Shown here one piece after another: positions 17,422 to 26,445 of a stretch of 64,000 nucleotides of DNA (position 1 is its first letter; the number at the start of each line of letters is the position of its first letter). Under the pieces are notes generated by a model. The model saw only the letters and a program-made list of their open reading frames with translations, was not told the DNA's origin and made no database searches. This DNA is from SHVO01 sp041919675 (GTDB lineage: Bacteria; Pseudomonadota; Alphaproteobacteria; Rhodospirillales; Rhodospirillaceae), in contig JAYRTJ010000005.1 of NCBI GenBank assembly GCA_041919675.1, forward strand, positions 1-64,000, written 5' to 3'. The position numbers and the translations under genes were made by a program.

Positions 17422-18417
17422 CTAGTCCCGAACGATCTGGGCGTCATCATAACCATAGGACTTCACGCGCGTGAGAAGCGTCTCCGCCTGAGTCTGATCG
17501 ACCAGGGGACCCAGGCGGACGCGGAAGACCTGTTTATTTCCGGACGTCACCGGCAGCACCAGAACGCTTCCGATCGCGAGTTCTTTCAATTGCTGCTCGA
17601 GGCGGTGCGCGTTCGCAATCTCGCCAAAAGCGCCGGCCTGGATGAAGAGGCCCGTGTTCGGCCCGCTCGCCGGGATTGCGACCGCCGGTTTAGCGGCGAT
17701 GGCGGGCGCTACGACTTTCGCTTGCGGCGGCTTCGCCGCCGGCGCTGGCTTGGCTGCCGGTTTCGGCGGGGCCGCGGCAACCGTCTTCACCTCGCCGGTC
17801 ACGACGGCCGGCGGCGGCAGTGACGACGAGGCGACGGAGCCGCGCGGCACCGCCGCGACCATCGGCATTTCCGGCGGATTGCGCTTCAGCGCGACATTCT
17901 TGAGATCGAGCGACTGCTGCGCGTCGATCTCCACGCGCACGCGCGCGGTGCCGGCTTCGAAGAACCCAAGGAGCTGCGCCGCGCGGCGCGAGAGGTCGAT
18001 GATGCGCCTGCTGTGGAACGGTCCGCGATCGTTGACGCGGACACTCAGCACGCGGCCGTTATCGAGATTGGTCACTTTCACGATGCTGGGCAGCGGCAAC
18101 GTCGGGTGCGCGGCGGTCACCGCGTTCATGTCATAGCGTTCGCCGTTGGCGGTGCGCTTGCCGTGGAAGTCCTGGCCGTACCAGGAGGCGGTGCCTTCTT
18201 CGGCATAGGCGTAGTCTTCCGAGGGGTAGTACCAGGTGCCGGCGATCTCATAGGGATTGCCGACCTTATATACGCCCCCGTCGGGGATCTCGGCGCCGGC
18301 CTGCGCGGCAGACGGCGGAAGCGGCGCGGTGACGGGCGCATTGCCCCCCGCACAGCCAGCCAGACCCAGAGCCATACCGATGGCCGCAGGGCGAAGTGCC
18401 CAGTGAAAATATCTCAT
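17422..18417 (-). CDS. rlpA: Septal ring lytic transglycosylase RlpA with SPOR domain
   Basis: A 331-residue lipoprotein (lipobox LAGC, Cys22). The double-psi beta-barrel domain covers ~70-165, with EGTASWYGQDFHGKRTANGE and VNDRGPFHSRRIIDLS carrying the catalytic Asp. A Pro/Ala linker (~200-255) and a C-terminal SPOR domain (~250-331; FIQAGAFGEIANAHRLEQQL) follow. SPOR binds denuded glycan at the division septum. RlpA cleaves such glycan strands in some bacteria and may only bind in others. Confidence 0.93.
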   Translation of the reverse strand: MRYFHWALRPAAIGMALGLAGCAGGNAPVTAPLPPSAAQAGAEIPDGGVYKVGNPYEIAGTWYYPSEDYAYAEEGTASWYGQDFHGKRTANGERYDMNAVTAAHPTLPLPSIVKVTNLDNGRVLSVRVNDRGPFHSRRIIDLSRRAAQLLGFFEAGTARVRVEIDAQQSLDLKNVALKRNPPEMPMVAAVPRGSVASSSLPPPAVVTGEVKTVAAAPPKPAAKPAPAAKPPQAKVVAPAIAAKPAVAIPASGPNTGLFIQAGAFGEIANAHRLEQQLKELAIGSVLVLPVTSGNKQVFRVRLGPLVDQTQAETLLTRVKSYGYDDAQIVRD

Positions 18418-18505
18418 TACTAGCGTCTAAGTAGGCCAAGCCCCACAAGTGCTTGTATCTTACTGGAAACCGCCCCCGGCGGCAAGTTTTGGGACCTCGT
18501 CCACG

Positions 18506-19801
18506 TCAGGCCGTTGTCACAACGGTAATCAGCGCCTTATCCGCATAGCCGTCGGGCGGCAGTCCTTTGGCCTGCTGAAAGCGGCGGATCGCCTGACGCG
18601 TGCCTGAGCCCATGACGCCGTCCGCGGCGCCCTTGAGGAAACCTTGCGAGATCAAACCTTCCTGGAGCATCACCACGTCCTGCCGGCGCAGCGGCTCGGC
18701 GGCGGTCGCGAGGGTTGTCAACGCCTCGCCGCCGGTCATGCGGTCGGCAAGGTGGCCGACGGCGACGGCGTAAAACGCCGAGCGGTTCCACCTGAGGATC
18801 GTGCGGTAATTTTCGTAAACCAGGAGCGCGGGCCCGCCGGCACCCTGCGGCAGGACCAGCGAGGCCGCGACGTCGCGGTTTGGAAGCGGCCCGCCGTCGG
18901 CGCGGCGAAGCCCAAGCTTGGACCAGGCAGGCAGCGGTTGGACGTTCTCCTTGGCATCGACATCCAAACTGGAAAGGCCGATGTCGAAACCACGGGGGAG
19001 CTTCACCTCGCGCCCCCAGGTGCCCTGGCCGTCCCAGTTCATACTGTGCAGGTAGTTCGCGGCCGAGGCCAGCGCATCGGGAACGCTGCCCCAGATGTCG
19101 ATATGCGCGTCCCCGTCCCGGTCCACGGCGTGGCGCAGGAACGTCGACGGCATGAATTGGGTGTTGCCCATGGCGCCGGCCCAGGAGCCTTTCATGCGCG
19201 CGAGCGAAATGTGCCCCTTGTCGAGGATGTTCAGCGCCTTGAAAAGCTCGTCGCGGAAAAAGGCTTCGCGGCGGCCGTCAAAGGCCAGGGTCGCGAGGGC
19301 GGCGATCACCGAGAAGTCGCCCATGACCCGGCCATAGTTGGTCTCCATGCCCCAGAAGGCGACCAGGAACCGGCCCTGAACCCCGAAATCGCGCTCGAGC
19401 GAGGCCAGCAGGCCGGCGTGCTGGGCCATCATCGCGCGCCCGTCGGCGATCCGCTTGGGATTCACCGCGTTGTTGAGGTAACGCGAAAAAGTCTGGGTGA
19501 ATTCCGGCTGGCGGCGGTCGAGTTCGACCACGCGCTGCACGGGCTGAAGATCGTCGAGCGCCGCGCGGATCGTGGGCTGCGAGATCCCGCGCTTGGCGGC
19601 TTCGGCCCGAACGCCGTCCAGCCAGCGCGCGAAGTTCTCCGACGACAGGACGACCGTCTGCGGCGGCTCCGGCGGCGGCGAGGTCGGCGAAGCGCCGGCG
19701 GGAACTTGGGAGGCGGGCCGGCTTTGGCAGGAGGCCACCAGGGCCCCGCCGATGAAACCAAGAGCCGTGCGGCGCTGTATCGGGGAGTTATAAAGCTTCA
19801 T
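18506..19801 (-). CDS. Membrane-bound lytic murein transglycosylase, MltB-type, with peptidoglycan-binding domain
   Basis: A 431-residue lipoprotein (lipobox VASC, Cys25). The MltB-like catalytic domain covers ~55-345; the catalytic Glu lies in AFWGMETNYGR (~148-158), and MGNTQFMPSTFLRHAVDRDGDAHIDIWGSVPDALASAANYL is the family signature. A C-terminal PG_binding_1 domain (~370-430; LQEGLISQGFLKGAADGVMGSGTRQAIRRFQ) anchors it to the wall. It cuts glycan strands to 1,6-anhydro ends. It lies upstream of rlpA on the same strand. Confidence 0.93.
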   Translation of the reverse strand: MKLYNSPIQRRTALGFIGGALVASCQSRPASQVPAGASPTSPPPEPPQTVVLSSENFARWLDGVRAEAAKRGISQPTIRAALDDLQPVQRVVELDRRQPEFTQTFSRYLNNAVNPKRIADGRAMMAQHAGLLASLERDFGVQGRFLVAFWGMETNYGRVMGDFSVIAALATLAFDGRREAFFRDELFKALNILDKGHISLARMKGSWAGAMGNTQFMPSTFLRHAVDRDGDAHIDIWGSVPDALASAANYLHSMNWDGQGTWGREVKLPRGFDIGLSSLDVDAKENVQPLPAWSKLGLRRADGGPLPNRDVAASLVLPQGAGGPALLVYENYRTILRWNRSAFYAVAVGHLADRMTGGEALTTLATAAEPLRRQDVVMLQEGLISQGFLKGAADGVMGSGTRQAIRRFQQAKGLPPDGYADKALITVVTTA

Positions 19802-19939
19802 GAAATCTACCCTCTAAACGCCCGTCATATGGCGAGAATCGCGGTTCGGCAAGACGCCCGCAACAGTGGAAATAGACCGCTCGTTCCGTTAGACTTTCCG
19901 CCGCTTCCGGGGTGGGCCGGATAAGAGGGGTCGAGCGCT

Positions 19940-21052
19940 ATGGCGGAAGAAGCTTTTACGTATACCAACGAACTCGCCAAAACCGGCGCGGCGGCGCAGG
20001 AGACCGGCTTCTTCACGGAATGGTTCGTGAACATGTTCGCCGGCGCGATCGATATCCAACTCCATTCGCCCATACTGACCCTCGTTTACGCCGCGGTGAT
20101 CTTCGCCCTCGTGATCCTGCGCCTTTACACCGAGAATCCGATCAAATCGCTCGGCTGCCTCGCGATCTATATCTATACCACGATCCAAACCTTTTCGCTC
20201 TATCGCGCCTCGACTTTCGTCACCGACTTCACGGCGCCCGGCTGGCAAGTCACCGCCAAGAGCCTGGTTTTCGCGGCCATGTTCGTCGGCATCGGCGTCT
20301 GGGGCGTCTCGCGCGTAACGCAGTCCTTCATCACCGCGCTGGTCACCATGGGCCTCGGCCGCCTGCTCGCGCCGCTCAATCCCCTGCGCCTGCTCGGCAA
20401 GCTGGGGAAGAGCGAAAAGGAACTCGACGCGATGGAGGAAGGCTCGGCGAAAAATCCGAAGCGCCAGATGACCGCCATCATGTTCACCGACATCGTCGGC
20501 TATTCGAAGCAGATGGGCGCCGACGAAGCGGCGATGGTCAAGAAGCTGAGCATCCACAACGAAATCATGCGCAACCAGATCGTGCGCAACCGCGGGACGG
20601 TCATCAAGACCATCGGCGACGCGTTCATGGTGCGCTTCCGTTCGGCCGAGAACGCCGTGCAGTGCGCCCTCGATTGCCAAAAGGGCATCGGCGACTACAA
20701 CAAGGGTAAGCCCGCCAACGACCAGTTCCATATCCGCATCGGCGTGCACATGGGCGAAGTCATTCACACCGGCACGGACGTGTTCGGTGAAGGCGTGAAC
20801 ATCGCGGCCCGCATCGAGCCGCAGTGCGATCCGGACGGCGTGACGGTTTCCGATGTCGTCGCGAACGCGGCGCGCAACAAGGTGCCGGCGCACTTCATGT
20901 CGATCGGCGTGCGCCCGATGAAAAATATCGCCAAGCCGCCCGAACTGTTCAAAGTCTTCGCCATCGAAGAACAACAGTCGGCGAAGGTCGCCAAGCCCGG
21001 CGGTCAGGCGGCGCCGGCCGGCGCCGCTCCCGGCGGCGTGTTCAAGATCTGA
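19940..21052 (+). CDS. Membrane-bound class III adenylate cyclase
   Basis: A 370-residue protein. The N-terminal half has three or four membrane segments (~45-62, ~70-88, ~105-122, possibly ~128-145). The cyclase domain covers ~175-345. Key residues are present: metal-binding D184 (FTDIVGYS) and D228 (IGDAF), K223 consistent with ATP specificity, and transition-state residues N287 and R291 (GVNIAARIE). It should therefore be active and make cAMP. Its stop codon overlaps the start of the ABC substrate-binding gene (TGATG), which suggests co-translation. A cyclic-nucleotide-binding regulator is encoded at 61257-62840. Confidence 0.9.
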   Translation: MAEEAFTYTNELAKTGAAAQETGFFTEWFVNMFAGAIDIQLHSPILTLVYAAVIFALVILRLYTENPIKSLGCLAIYIYTTIQTFSLYRASTFVTDFTAPGWQVTAKSLVFAAMFVGIGVWGVSRVTQSFITALVTMGLGRLLAPLNPLRLLGKLGKSEKELDAMEEGSAKNPKRQMTAIMFTDIVGYSKQMGADEAAMVKKLSIHNEIMRNQIVRNRGTVIKTIGDAFMVRFRSAENAVQCALDCQKGIGDYNKGKPANDQFHIRIGVHMGEVIHTGTDVFGEGVNIAARIEPQCDPDGVTVSDVVANAARNKVPAHFMSIGVRPMKNIAKPPELFKVFAIEEQQSAKVAKPGGQAAPAGAAPGGVFKI

Positions 21053-22038
21053 TGCGCCTGCCCGGCCTCTACGGGTTTACAGCCGGCCTCGCGGCCGCGT
21101 TCCTGTCGTTCGCGGCGTCGGCGGCGGACAAAGTTTCGCTCGGCACCGATTGGCGCGCCCAGGCCGAACATGGCGGTTACTATCAGGCGGTGGCGACGGG
21201 CCTTTACGCCAAGGCCGGCCTCGAGGTCGAAATCCGCCAAGGCGGACCGCAAATCAATCATTCCCAATTGCTGGCCGCCGGCCGGCTGGATTTTTCCGCG
21301 GTTCCGAACTCCTTCATCCCGCTGAATTTCGTCGCGCAAAACGTGCCCGTGGTCGCCGTGGCGGCGATTTTCCAGAAGGATCCCGCGGTCCTGATCGCGC
21401 ACGCGGGCGCCGGGCATGACACCCTCGCCCAGCTCAAGGGCGCGAAGATCATGATCTCACCGGATACGCGGATCGGCTTCTGGCGTTTCCTCAAAACGAA
21501 GTTCGGCTATACCGACGAACAGGTGGCGCCTTACACCTTCAACCTGACGCCCTTCCTGTCAAATCCGGCGGCGATCCAGCAAGGCCTTCTGTCCAGCGAG
21601 CCGTTCCAGATCGAACGCGCCGGGCAAAAGCCGGTGGTGATGCTGCTCGCGGACGCGGGTTATGCCAGCTATTCATCCGTCATCATGACGTCGAACAAAC
21701 GCATAACCGAACAGCCGGACCTCGTGCGCCGTTTCGTTGAGGCGAGTATCGCGGGCTGGGTGAGTTATCTCGCCGGGGATCCGACGCCGGCGAATGCGCT
21801 GATCAAGAAAGACAATCCCGACATGACCGATGCGTTGCTCGCCTTCGGGCGCGGTAAACTGATCGCGCATGGAATGATCACGGGCGGCGACGCCGAGGCC
21901 AAGGGCGTGGGCGTGATGACCGACGAACGCTGGAAGTCGTTTTTCGATGTCATGGCGGCCGACGGTTTGTATCCAAAGCAAATGGATTACAAAAAAGCCT
22001 ACACAACCGCCTTCATCGGCACGGGCCGCCGCCGTTGA
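21052..22038 (+). CDS. ABC transporter substrate-binding protein (NMT1/THI5-like, SsuA/ThiY type)
   Basis: A 328-residue periplasmic binding protein with a signal peptide (cleavage near FAASAA, ~23). The start of the mature part, KVSLGTDWRAQAEHGGYYQAVATGLYAKAGLEVEIRQGGP, is the NMT1-like signature. Related proteins bind pyrimidine precursors of thiamine, riboflavin-like compounds, nitrate or sulfonates. The ligand is not determined. ATPase and permease genes follow with 4-base overlaps. I used the ATG that overlaps the cyclase stop. Confidence 0.88.
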   Translation: MRLPGLYGFTAGLAAAFLSFAASAADKVSLGTDWRAQAEHGGYYQAVATGLYAKAGLEVEIRQGGPQINHSQLLAAGRLDFSAVPNSFIPLNFVAQNVPVVAVAAIFQKDPAVLIAHAGAGHDTLAQLKGAKIMISPDTRIGFWRFLKTKFGYTDEQVAPYTFNLTPFLSNPAAIQQGLLSSEPFQIERAGQKPVVMLLADAGYASYSSVIMTSNKRITEQPDLVRRFVEASIAGWVSYLAGDPTPANALIKKDNPDMTDALLAFGRGKLIAHGMITGGDAEAKGVGVMTDERWKSFFDVMAADGLYPKQMDYKKAYTTAFIGTGRRR

Positions 22039-22778
22039 CCGGGCCCGCGCTTCGGCTGGCCGGAGCCGCGAAGACCTATCCCACCGGCACGGTTGCGCTC
22101 GCGCCGGCGAGCTTTGAGATCGCGCGCGGCAGCTTTGTCAGCCTGGTCGGTCCGTCGGGGTGCGGGAAATCGACCCTTCTGCGCCTCTTGGCGGGATTGC
22201 TTGCGCCAAGCGAAGGCGAGGTCTCGCGCGGGACGGATATCTCCCAAACCGGTTTTGTCTTTCAGGACGCCACGCTCATGCCCTGGGCGAACGTGCGCGC
22301 GAATGTCGCGCTGCCGCTGACCTTGAAGGGCAAATCCGACGCGGGCGTGCCGGATACCTTGCGGCGCGTGGGGCTGGAAGGCTTTGCGCAAGCTTATCCG
22401 CGCGAGCTGTCCGGAGGCATGCAAATGCGCGCCTCCATCGCGCGCGCGATTGTCACCGGCCCTCAATTGCTCCTGATGGACGAGCCGTTCGCCGCGCTCG
22501 ACGAATTCACCCGCTTCCGGCTGAACGACGATCTGCTGGCCCTGTGGCAGCAGAACCAGTGGACGGTCGTCTTCGTCACCCACTCGATCCGCGAGGCGGT
22601 GTTCCTGTCGCAGCGGGTGATCGTCATGTCGCCGCGGCCCGGGCGCGTTATCGCCGACGTGGCGATAGACCTGCCTGAACGCCGCGACGAAGCGCTGCGC
22701 GGCAGTCATGCCTTCGCGGACCGGTGCGCCAAAATCGGCGCGCTTCTGCGCGGCGCGATGACGGGCGAGGCCGCATGA
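22035..22778 (+). CDS. ABC transporter ATP-binding protein
   Basis: A 247-residue importer ATPase of the nitrate/sulfonate/taurine type. It has Walker A GPSGCGKST (~40-48), a Q-loop in FVFQDATLMPW, the signature LSGGMQMRASIARA (~122-135), Walker B LLLMDEPFAALDE and the switch His in VTHSIREAV. The start is TTG at 22035, overlapping the end of the binding-protein gene by 4 bases. It energises the permease that follows. Confidence 0.92.
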   Translation: MTGPALRLAGAAKTYPTGTVALAPASFEIARGSFVSLVGPSGCGKSTLLRLLAGLLAPSEGEVSRGTDISQTGFVFQDATLMPWANVRANVALPLTLKGKSDAGVPDTLRRVGLEGFAQAYPRELSGGMQMRASIARAIVTGPQLLLMDEPFAALDEFTRFRLNDDLLALWQQNQWTVVFVTHSIREAVFLSQRVIVMSPRPGRVIADVAIDLPERRDEALRGSHAFADRCAKIGALLRGAMTGEAA

Positions 22779-23545
22779 AACGCGCGCTCGGCCCCCTCGC
22801 CTTCGGCCTGTTGCTGCTCGGCGGCTGGGAACTCGCCGTCCGTCTGGGCCACGTGCCGGCTTATATCCTGCCCGGCCCCGCCGCGATCGTTGCCGCGCTT
22901 TGGGCCAATTTAGGCGACCTTGCCGCTTCCCTGGCCGTGACGCTGGAAGTGACCCTGGCGGCGCTCGTGCTTGCCGCGCTGTCCGGCGCGCTGATCGCGA
23001 TCGTGCTGGCGCAGTCGCCGCTCGCCGAACGCATCTTCTTTCCCTACGCGGTGTTTCTGCAGGTGACACCCATCGTCACCATCGCGCCGTTCGTGATCAT
23101 CTGGGTGGAGAATGTGTTCGCGGTGCTGCTCATCCTGGCGTGGATGGCGGCGATCTTTCCCATCATCTCCAACACGCTTTTGGGTTTGAAAAGCGTGGAT
23201 GCCAATTTGAAGGATCTGTTCCGGCTTTATGGGGCGACACGCGCGCAGACCGTGCGCCGCCTGATGATTCCGGCCGCGCTTCCTTATTTCCTGGGCGGGC
23301 TGCGCATCGCGGGCGGCCTCGCGCTGATCGGTACGGTGGTTGCGGAAATGGTCGCGGGAACCTCGGGAACCCGCTCCGGCCTTGCCTCGCGCCTGGTGGA
23401 GGCGAGCTATCGCCTGGAACTCGCGGTTGCTCTGGCCTGCTTCTTCCTTTTAAGCGCGGCCGGGCTTGTCCTCTATCTGGTGCTCGATGCCCTCTCGCGC
23501 CGCCTGCTGCGCCATTGGCATGAGAGCGCCCGGACGCCGGCTTAA
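22775..23545 (+). CDS. ABC transporter permease
   Basis: A 256-residue inner-membrane permease with about six hydrophobic segments. The EAA-like cytoplasmic loop LKDLFRLYGATRAQTVRRLMIPAALPYFLGGLRIAGG lies at ~147-183. The family is BPD_transp_1, SsuC/TauC/ThiX type. The ATG at 22775 overlaps the ATPase stop (ATGA). The three transporter genes and the cyclase form one likely operon. Its stop is 6 bases from the end of the convergent aldolase gene, leaving no room for a terminator between them. Confidence 0.92.
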   Translation: MKRALGPLAFGLLLLGGWELAVRLGHVPAYILPGPAAIVAALWANLGDLAASLAVTLEVTLAALVLAALSGALIAIVLAQSPLAERIFFPYAVFLQVTPIVTIAPFVIIWVENVFAVLLILAWMAAIFPIISNTLLGLKSVDANLKDLFRLYGATRAQTVRRLMIPAALPYFLGGLRIAGGLALIGTVVAEMVAGTSGTRSGLASRLVEASYRLELAVALACFFLLSAAGLVLYLVLDALSRRLLRHWHESARTPA

Positions 23546-23551
23546 GGACGC

Positions 23552-24259
23552 TTAAGTCAAGGAAGGTCCGGGCCCCGCGAACACCAAATCCGGATCGTGT
23601 GTGCCGTCCTGTTTGCCGTAGGTGCGGAACAGCGCGAGGACGCGGTTCATTTCGTCGCCGCTCAAGAGGTCCGGTTTACCCGCGGCCAGCGCCGCACAGT
23701 ATTGGGCGGCGAGATTTTCGACTTCACCGGCCAGACGCAGGGCGCTCGCGAGGTCAGCTCCCGTTGCGATGACGCCATGATTGGCAAGCAGACAGGCCTT
23801 GCGGCCGGTCAACGCTTCCACCGCATGATCCGAGAGCGCCTGCGAGCCGAACGTCGCATACGGCGCGCAGCGAATATCCACACCGCCGGCTACGGCGACC
23901 ATGTAATGAAACGCCGGAATCCCTTGCCCGGTGCACGCGAGCGCCACGGCGTGTTTGGAATGAGTGTGAACAATCGCGTTCACGTCCGGGCGCATTTTCA
24001 AGATGTCGCGGTGAAACCGCCACTCGCTCGACGGCCGGCGATCGCCGTACCAGCGCCCGGTGAAATCCATCACCGGAATATCGGTCAGCTGTTCGTAAGG
24101 AATGCCGCTCGGGCTGATGAAGAACGTTTCGCTGTCGCGCCGGACGCTGACGTTTCCGGAGGTGCCGTGCGTGAGGCCGCGCTGCGCCAGCGCGCAGCAG
24201 GTCACGATCACATCGGCCTTCAGGCGGGCATCGTTATTCATAGGGATGAGCGTATCCAT
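23552..24259 (-). CDS. Class II aldolase/adducin family protein, probable 5-(methylthio)ribulose-1-phosphate aldolase
   Basis: A 235-residue zinc-dependent aldolase. Metal and catalytic residues can be placed: E79 in SSEWRFH, H98 and H100 in VHTHSKHAV, and H161 in LLANHGVIATG. SGNVSVR (~34-40) and ISPSGIPY (~48-55) are the phosphate-binding signatures. It abuts mtnA directly, and mtnP lies beyond. This trio matches the DHAP shunt described for Rhodospirillum rubrum, in which the aldolase cleaves methylthioribulose-1-phosphate to DHAP and methylthioacetaldehyde. MtnB dehydratase, from the same superfamily, is the alternative, but no mtnC or mtnD is seen nearby. Confidence 0.82.
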   Translation of the reverse strand: MDTLIPMNNDARLKADVIVTCCALAQRGLTHGTSGNVSVRRDSETFFISPSGIPYEQLTDIPVMDFTGRWYGDRRPSSEWRFHRDILKMRPDVNAIVHTHSKHAVALACTGQGIPAFHYMVAVAGGVDIRCAPYATFGSQALSDHAVEALTGRKACLLANHGVIATGADLASALRLAGEVENLAAQYCAALAAGKPDLLSGDEMNRVLALFRTYGKQDGTHDPDLVFAGPGPSLT

Positions 24260-25357
24260 TCAAGCGGCCACGCGGGCTCGTTCGGGGAAAAGCCTCAGAA
24301 GGCCGTCGCGGCTCGCGGGGCAGGTTCCGCGTTCGGTGATCAGACCCGTCACGTAGCGGGCGGGCGTGACATCGAAACCGACGTTCAGCGCGGCGCTGGC
24401 CGGCGGATAAACGGCGACGGTCTCAAGGGCGCCGGCGGCGGTGCGGCCGGTGATGTGGGACAGTTCGCGGGCCTCGCGCTCTTCGATGGGGATATCGGCG
24501 CCGTGCGCGAGGGCCCAGTCAATCGTCGTCGAGGGCAAGGCCACATAGAACGGGACCTTGTTGTCGAAAGCCGCCAAGGCCTTGAGATAGGTGCCGATCT
24601 TGTTGCAGACATCGCCGTTCGAGGTCGTGCGGTCGGTGCCGACGATGGCCAGATCGACGCGGCCGCGCTGCATCAGATGGCCGCCCGTGTTGTCGGCGAT
24701 GATCGTATGCGGGACGCCATGCGCGCCAAGCTCATAGGCGGTCAAGGAGCCGCCTTGATTGCGCGGGCGGGTTTCATCGACCCACACATGGATCGGCAGG
24801 CCGGCATCATGGGCTTTATAGATCGGCGCAAGAGCCGTTCCCCAATCGACACAGGCCAGCCAGCCCGCGTTGCAGTGGGTGAGAACATTGAGCGGTCCTT
24901 GGCGGTCCTTTTCCTGGAAGCGTTTCTCAAAGATGGACAGGCCGTGGACGCCGATGGCCTCGCAGAGCGCGACGTCCTGATCGCAGATTTCAGCCGCGCG
25001 GGCGAAGGCGCGTTCGGCCCGGACCTCCACCGGACACGCCAGCGCGGCCGTCATTTGCTCAAGCGCCCAGGCGAGGTTCACGGCGGTCGGACGGGTTCCG
25101 CGGAGGAGTTCGACCGCGTGCGCGAGATGGGAGTCGCCGGGGTCGCGGCGCATCGCGAGCGCGACGCCGTAGGCGGCCGTGGCCCCGATCAGGGGCGCGC
25201 CGCGGACCGTCATGCTGCGGATCGCGTGCGCGGCCTCTTCGAGGCCGGCGAGGCGGGCGGTCTCGAATTCAAAGGGAAGCCGGGTCTGATCGATGACCAG
25301 GACGTCTCCATTTTCGGCGCGCCAGATTGTCCGAAAGTGCCGCCCTGCGATCCGCAT
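24260..25357 (-). CDS. mtnA: S-methyl-5-thioribose-1-phosphate isomerase
   Basis: A 365-residue isomerase of the eIF2B-like fold that converts methylthioribose-1-phosphate to methylthioribulose-1-phosphate. The family signatures are SMTVRGAPLIGATAAYG (~48-64), catalytic C162 in LTHCNAGWLACVDWGTAL, and D242 in IVGTDRTTSNGDVCNKIGTYLKA. It lies between mtnP, which would supply the substrate, and the class II aldolase, which would use the product. The stop codon is directly next to the aldolase start. Confidence 0.95.
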   Translation of the reverse strand: MRIAGRHFRTIWRAENGDVLVIDQTRLPFEFETARLAGLEEAAHAIRSMTVRGAPLIGATAAYGVALAMRRDPGDSHLAHAVELLRGTRPTAVNLAWALEQMTAALACPVEVRAERAFARAAEICDQDVALCEAIGVHGLSIFEKRFQEKDRQGPLNVLTHCNAGWLACVDWGTALAPIYKAHDAGLPIHVWVDETRPRNQGGSLTAYELGAHGVPHTIIADNTGGHLMQRGRVDLAIVGTDRTTSNGDVCNKIGTYLKALAAFDNKVPFYVALPSTTIDWALAHGADIPIEEREARELSHITGRTAAGALETVAVYPPASAALNVGFDVTPARYVTGLITERGTCPASRDGLLRLFPERARVAA

Positions 25358-25437
25358 CCAAACGTCCCCTTTCGGAAAAAACCACGGTGACGGTCATTGA
25401 TTGTGAGTATCAACTATAAATTTTATGCGTGGAAGGC

Positions 25438-26328
25438 CTAGCGCGCGAGCACGCGGCCGGCGATCGGCGTCAGCTTTTTGACCAATTCAAAATCCCGCGC
25501 GGCCGGCGCCGTGATGAGCGCGGAATCGAGCGCATGATGGCAGCCGCGGTCGCACGGCCCCCGATGAGCGCCGAGGGTGGGCGTGACCTCTTTCACCAGG
25601 TTCCGCGCCTTGTCGGCGTTCGCCAGCAACACGCGCACGACCTGCTCGACGGTGACGGCCCCATGCCCCTCGTGCCAACAATCGTAGTCCGTGACCATGG
25701 CGACGGTGGCGTAGCAAAGCTCGGCTTCGCGGGCGAGTTTGGCTTCCGGCATATTCGTCATGCCGATGACGTCGCAATTCCAGGACCGGTAAAGCTTGGA
25801 TTCCGCGAGGGTCGAAAACTGCGGGCCCTCCATCGCGAGGTAGGTGCCGCCGCGCGCGTATGGAATGCCGATGGTCCGGGCGGCCGCTTCCAGCCTGTCG
25901 CCCAGGCGCCCGCACACCGGATGAGCCATGGAGACATGCGCGACCAGGCCCTTCTCGAAAAACGACTTCACCCGCGCAAAGGTGCGGTCGATGAATTGAT
26001 CGACGATGACGAAGGTGCCCGGCGACAGGCGTTCCTGAAGCGACCCGCAGGCCGAGAGCGACAGGACCTCCGTGACCCCCATCATCTTCAAGGCGCAGAT
26101 ATTGGCGCGGTAGTTGAGGTCCGTCGGCGCATACTTGTGGCCGCGTCCGTGACGGGGCAGAAACACCACCCGCGTGCCGCCGATCTCGCCGCGCAGGAGT
26201 TCGTCGGACGGATCGCCAAACGGCGTGGGGACCTTGCGCCACTCCTTATTGGTGATGGCGTCCATGTCGTAGAGGCCGGATCCCCCGATAATCCCGATCA
26301 CCGGCGCCTTGCCGCCCTGCCCGTCCAT
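25438..26328 (-). CDS. mtnP: S-methyl-5'-thioadenosine phosphorylase
   Basis: A 296-residue PNP-family phosphorylase that splits methylthioadenosine into adenine and methylthioribose-1-phosphate. Motifs are IGIIGGSGLYDMD (~10-22), PRHGRGHKYAPTDLNYRANI (~57-76), ACGSLQE, TYLAMEGPQFSTLAES (~160-175) and IGMTNMPEAKLAREAELCYA (~187-206). I start at the ATG ending at 26328; an in-frame ATG at 26400 would add 24 unrelated residues. It is the first gene of the mtnP-mtnA-aldolase run and shares its upstream region with tRNA-Ser. Confidence 0.93.
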   Translation of the reverse strand: MDGQGGKAPVIGIIGGSGLYDMDAITNKEWRKVPTPFGDPSDELLRGEIGGTRVVFLPRHGRGHKYAPTDLNYRANICALKMMGVTEVLSLSACGSLQERLSPGTFVIVDQFIDRTFARVKSFFEKGLVAHVSMAHPVCGRLGDRLEAAARTIGIPYARGGTYLAMEGPQFSTLAESKLYRSWNCDVIGMTNMPEAKLAREAELCYATVAMVTDYDCWHEGHGAVTVEQVVRVLLANADKARNLVKEVTPTLGAHRGPCDRGCHHALDSALITAPAARDFELVKKLTPIAGRVLAR

Positions 26329-26407
26329 GGTCCCTCCGCCCAAAAAGCCAAGCCCTTCTATGCCACGTTTATGGACCCGCGGTCGCCGCCCCGGGGCCAA
26401 AAAATCG

Positions 26408-26435
26408 CAGACTTATAAGACAGACTTGTTATAAG
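26408..26435 (+). promoter_or_regulatory. Direct repeat and -10-like element before tRNA-Ser
   Basis: CAGACTTATAAG (26408-26419) is followed after one base by CAGACTTGTTATAAG (26421-26435), the same sequence with a 3-base insertion. The second copy ends in TATAAG eleven bases before the tRNA, a good -10 position. The repeat also lies upstream of mtnP on the other strand, so it may serve both directions. Confidence 0.45.
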
Positions 26436-26445
26436 CACCCTTCCG

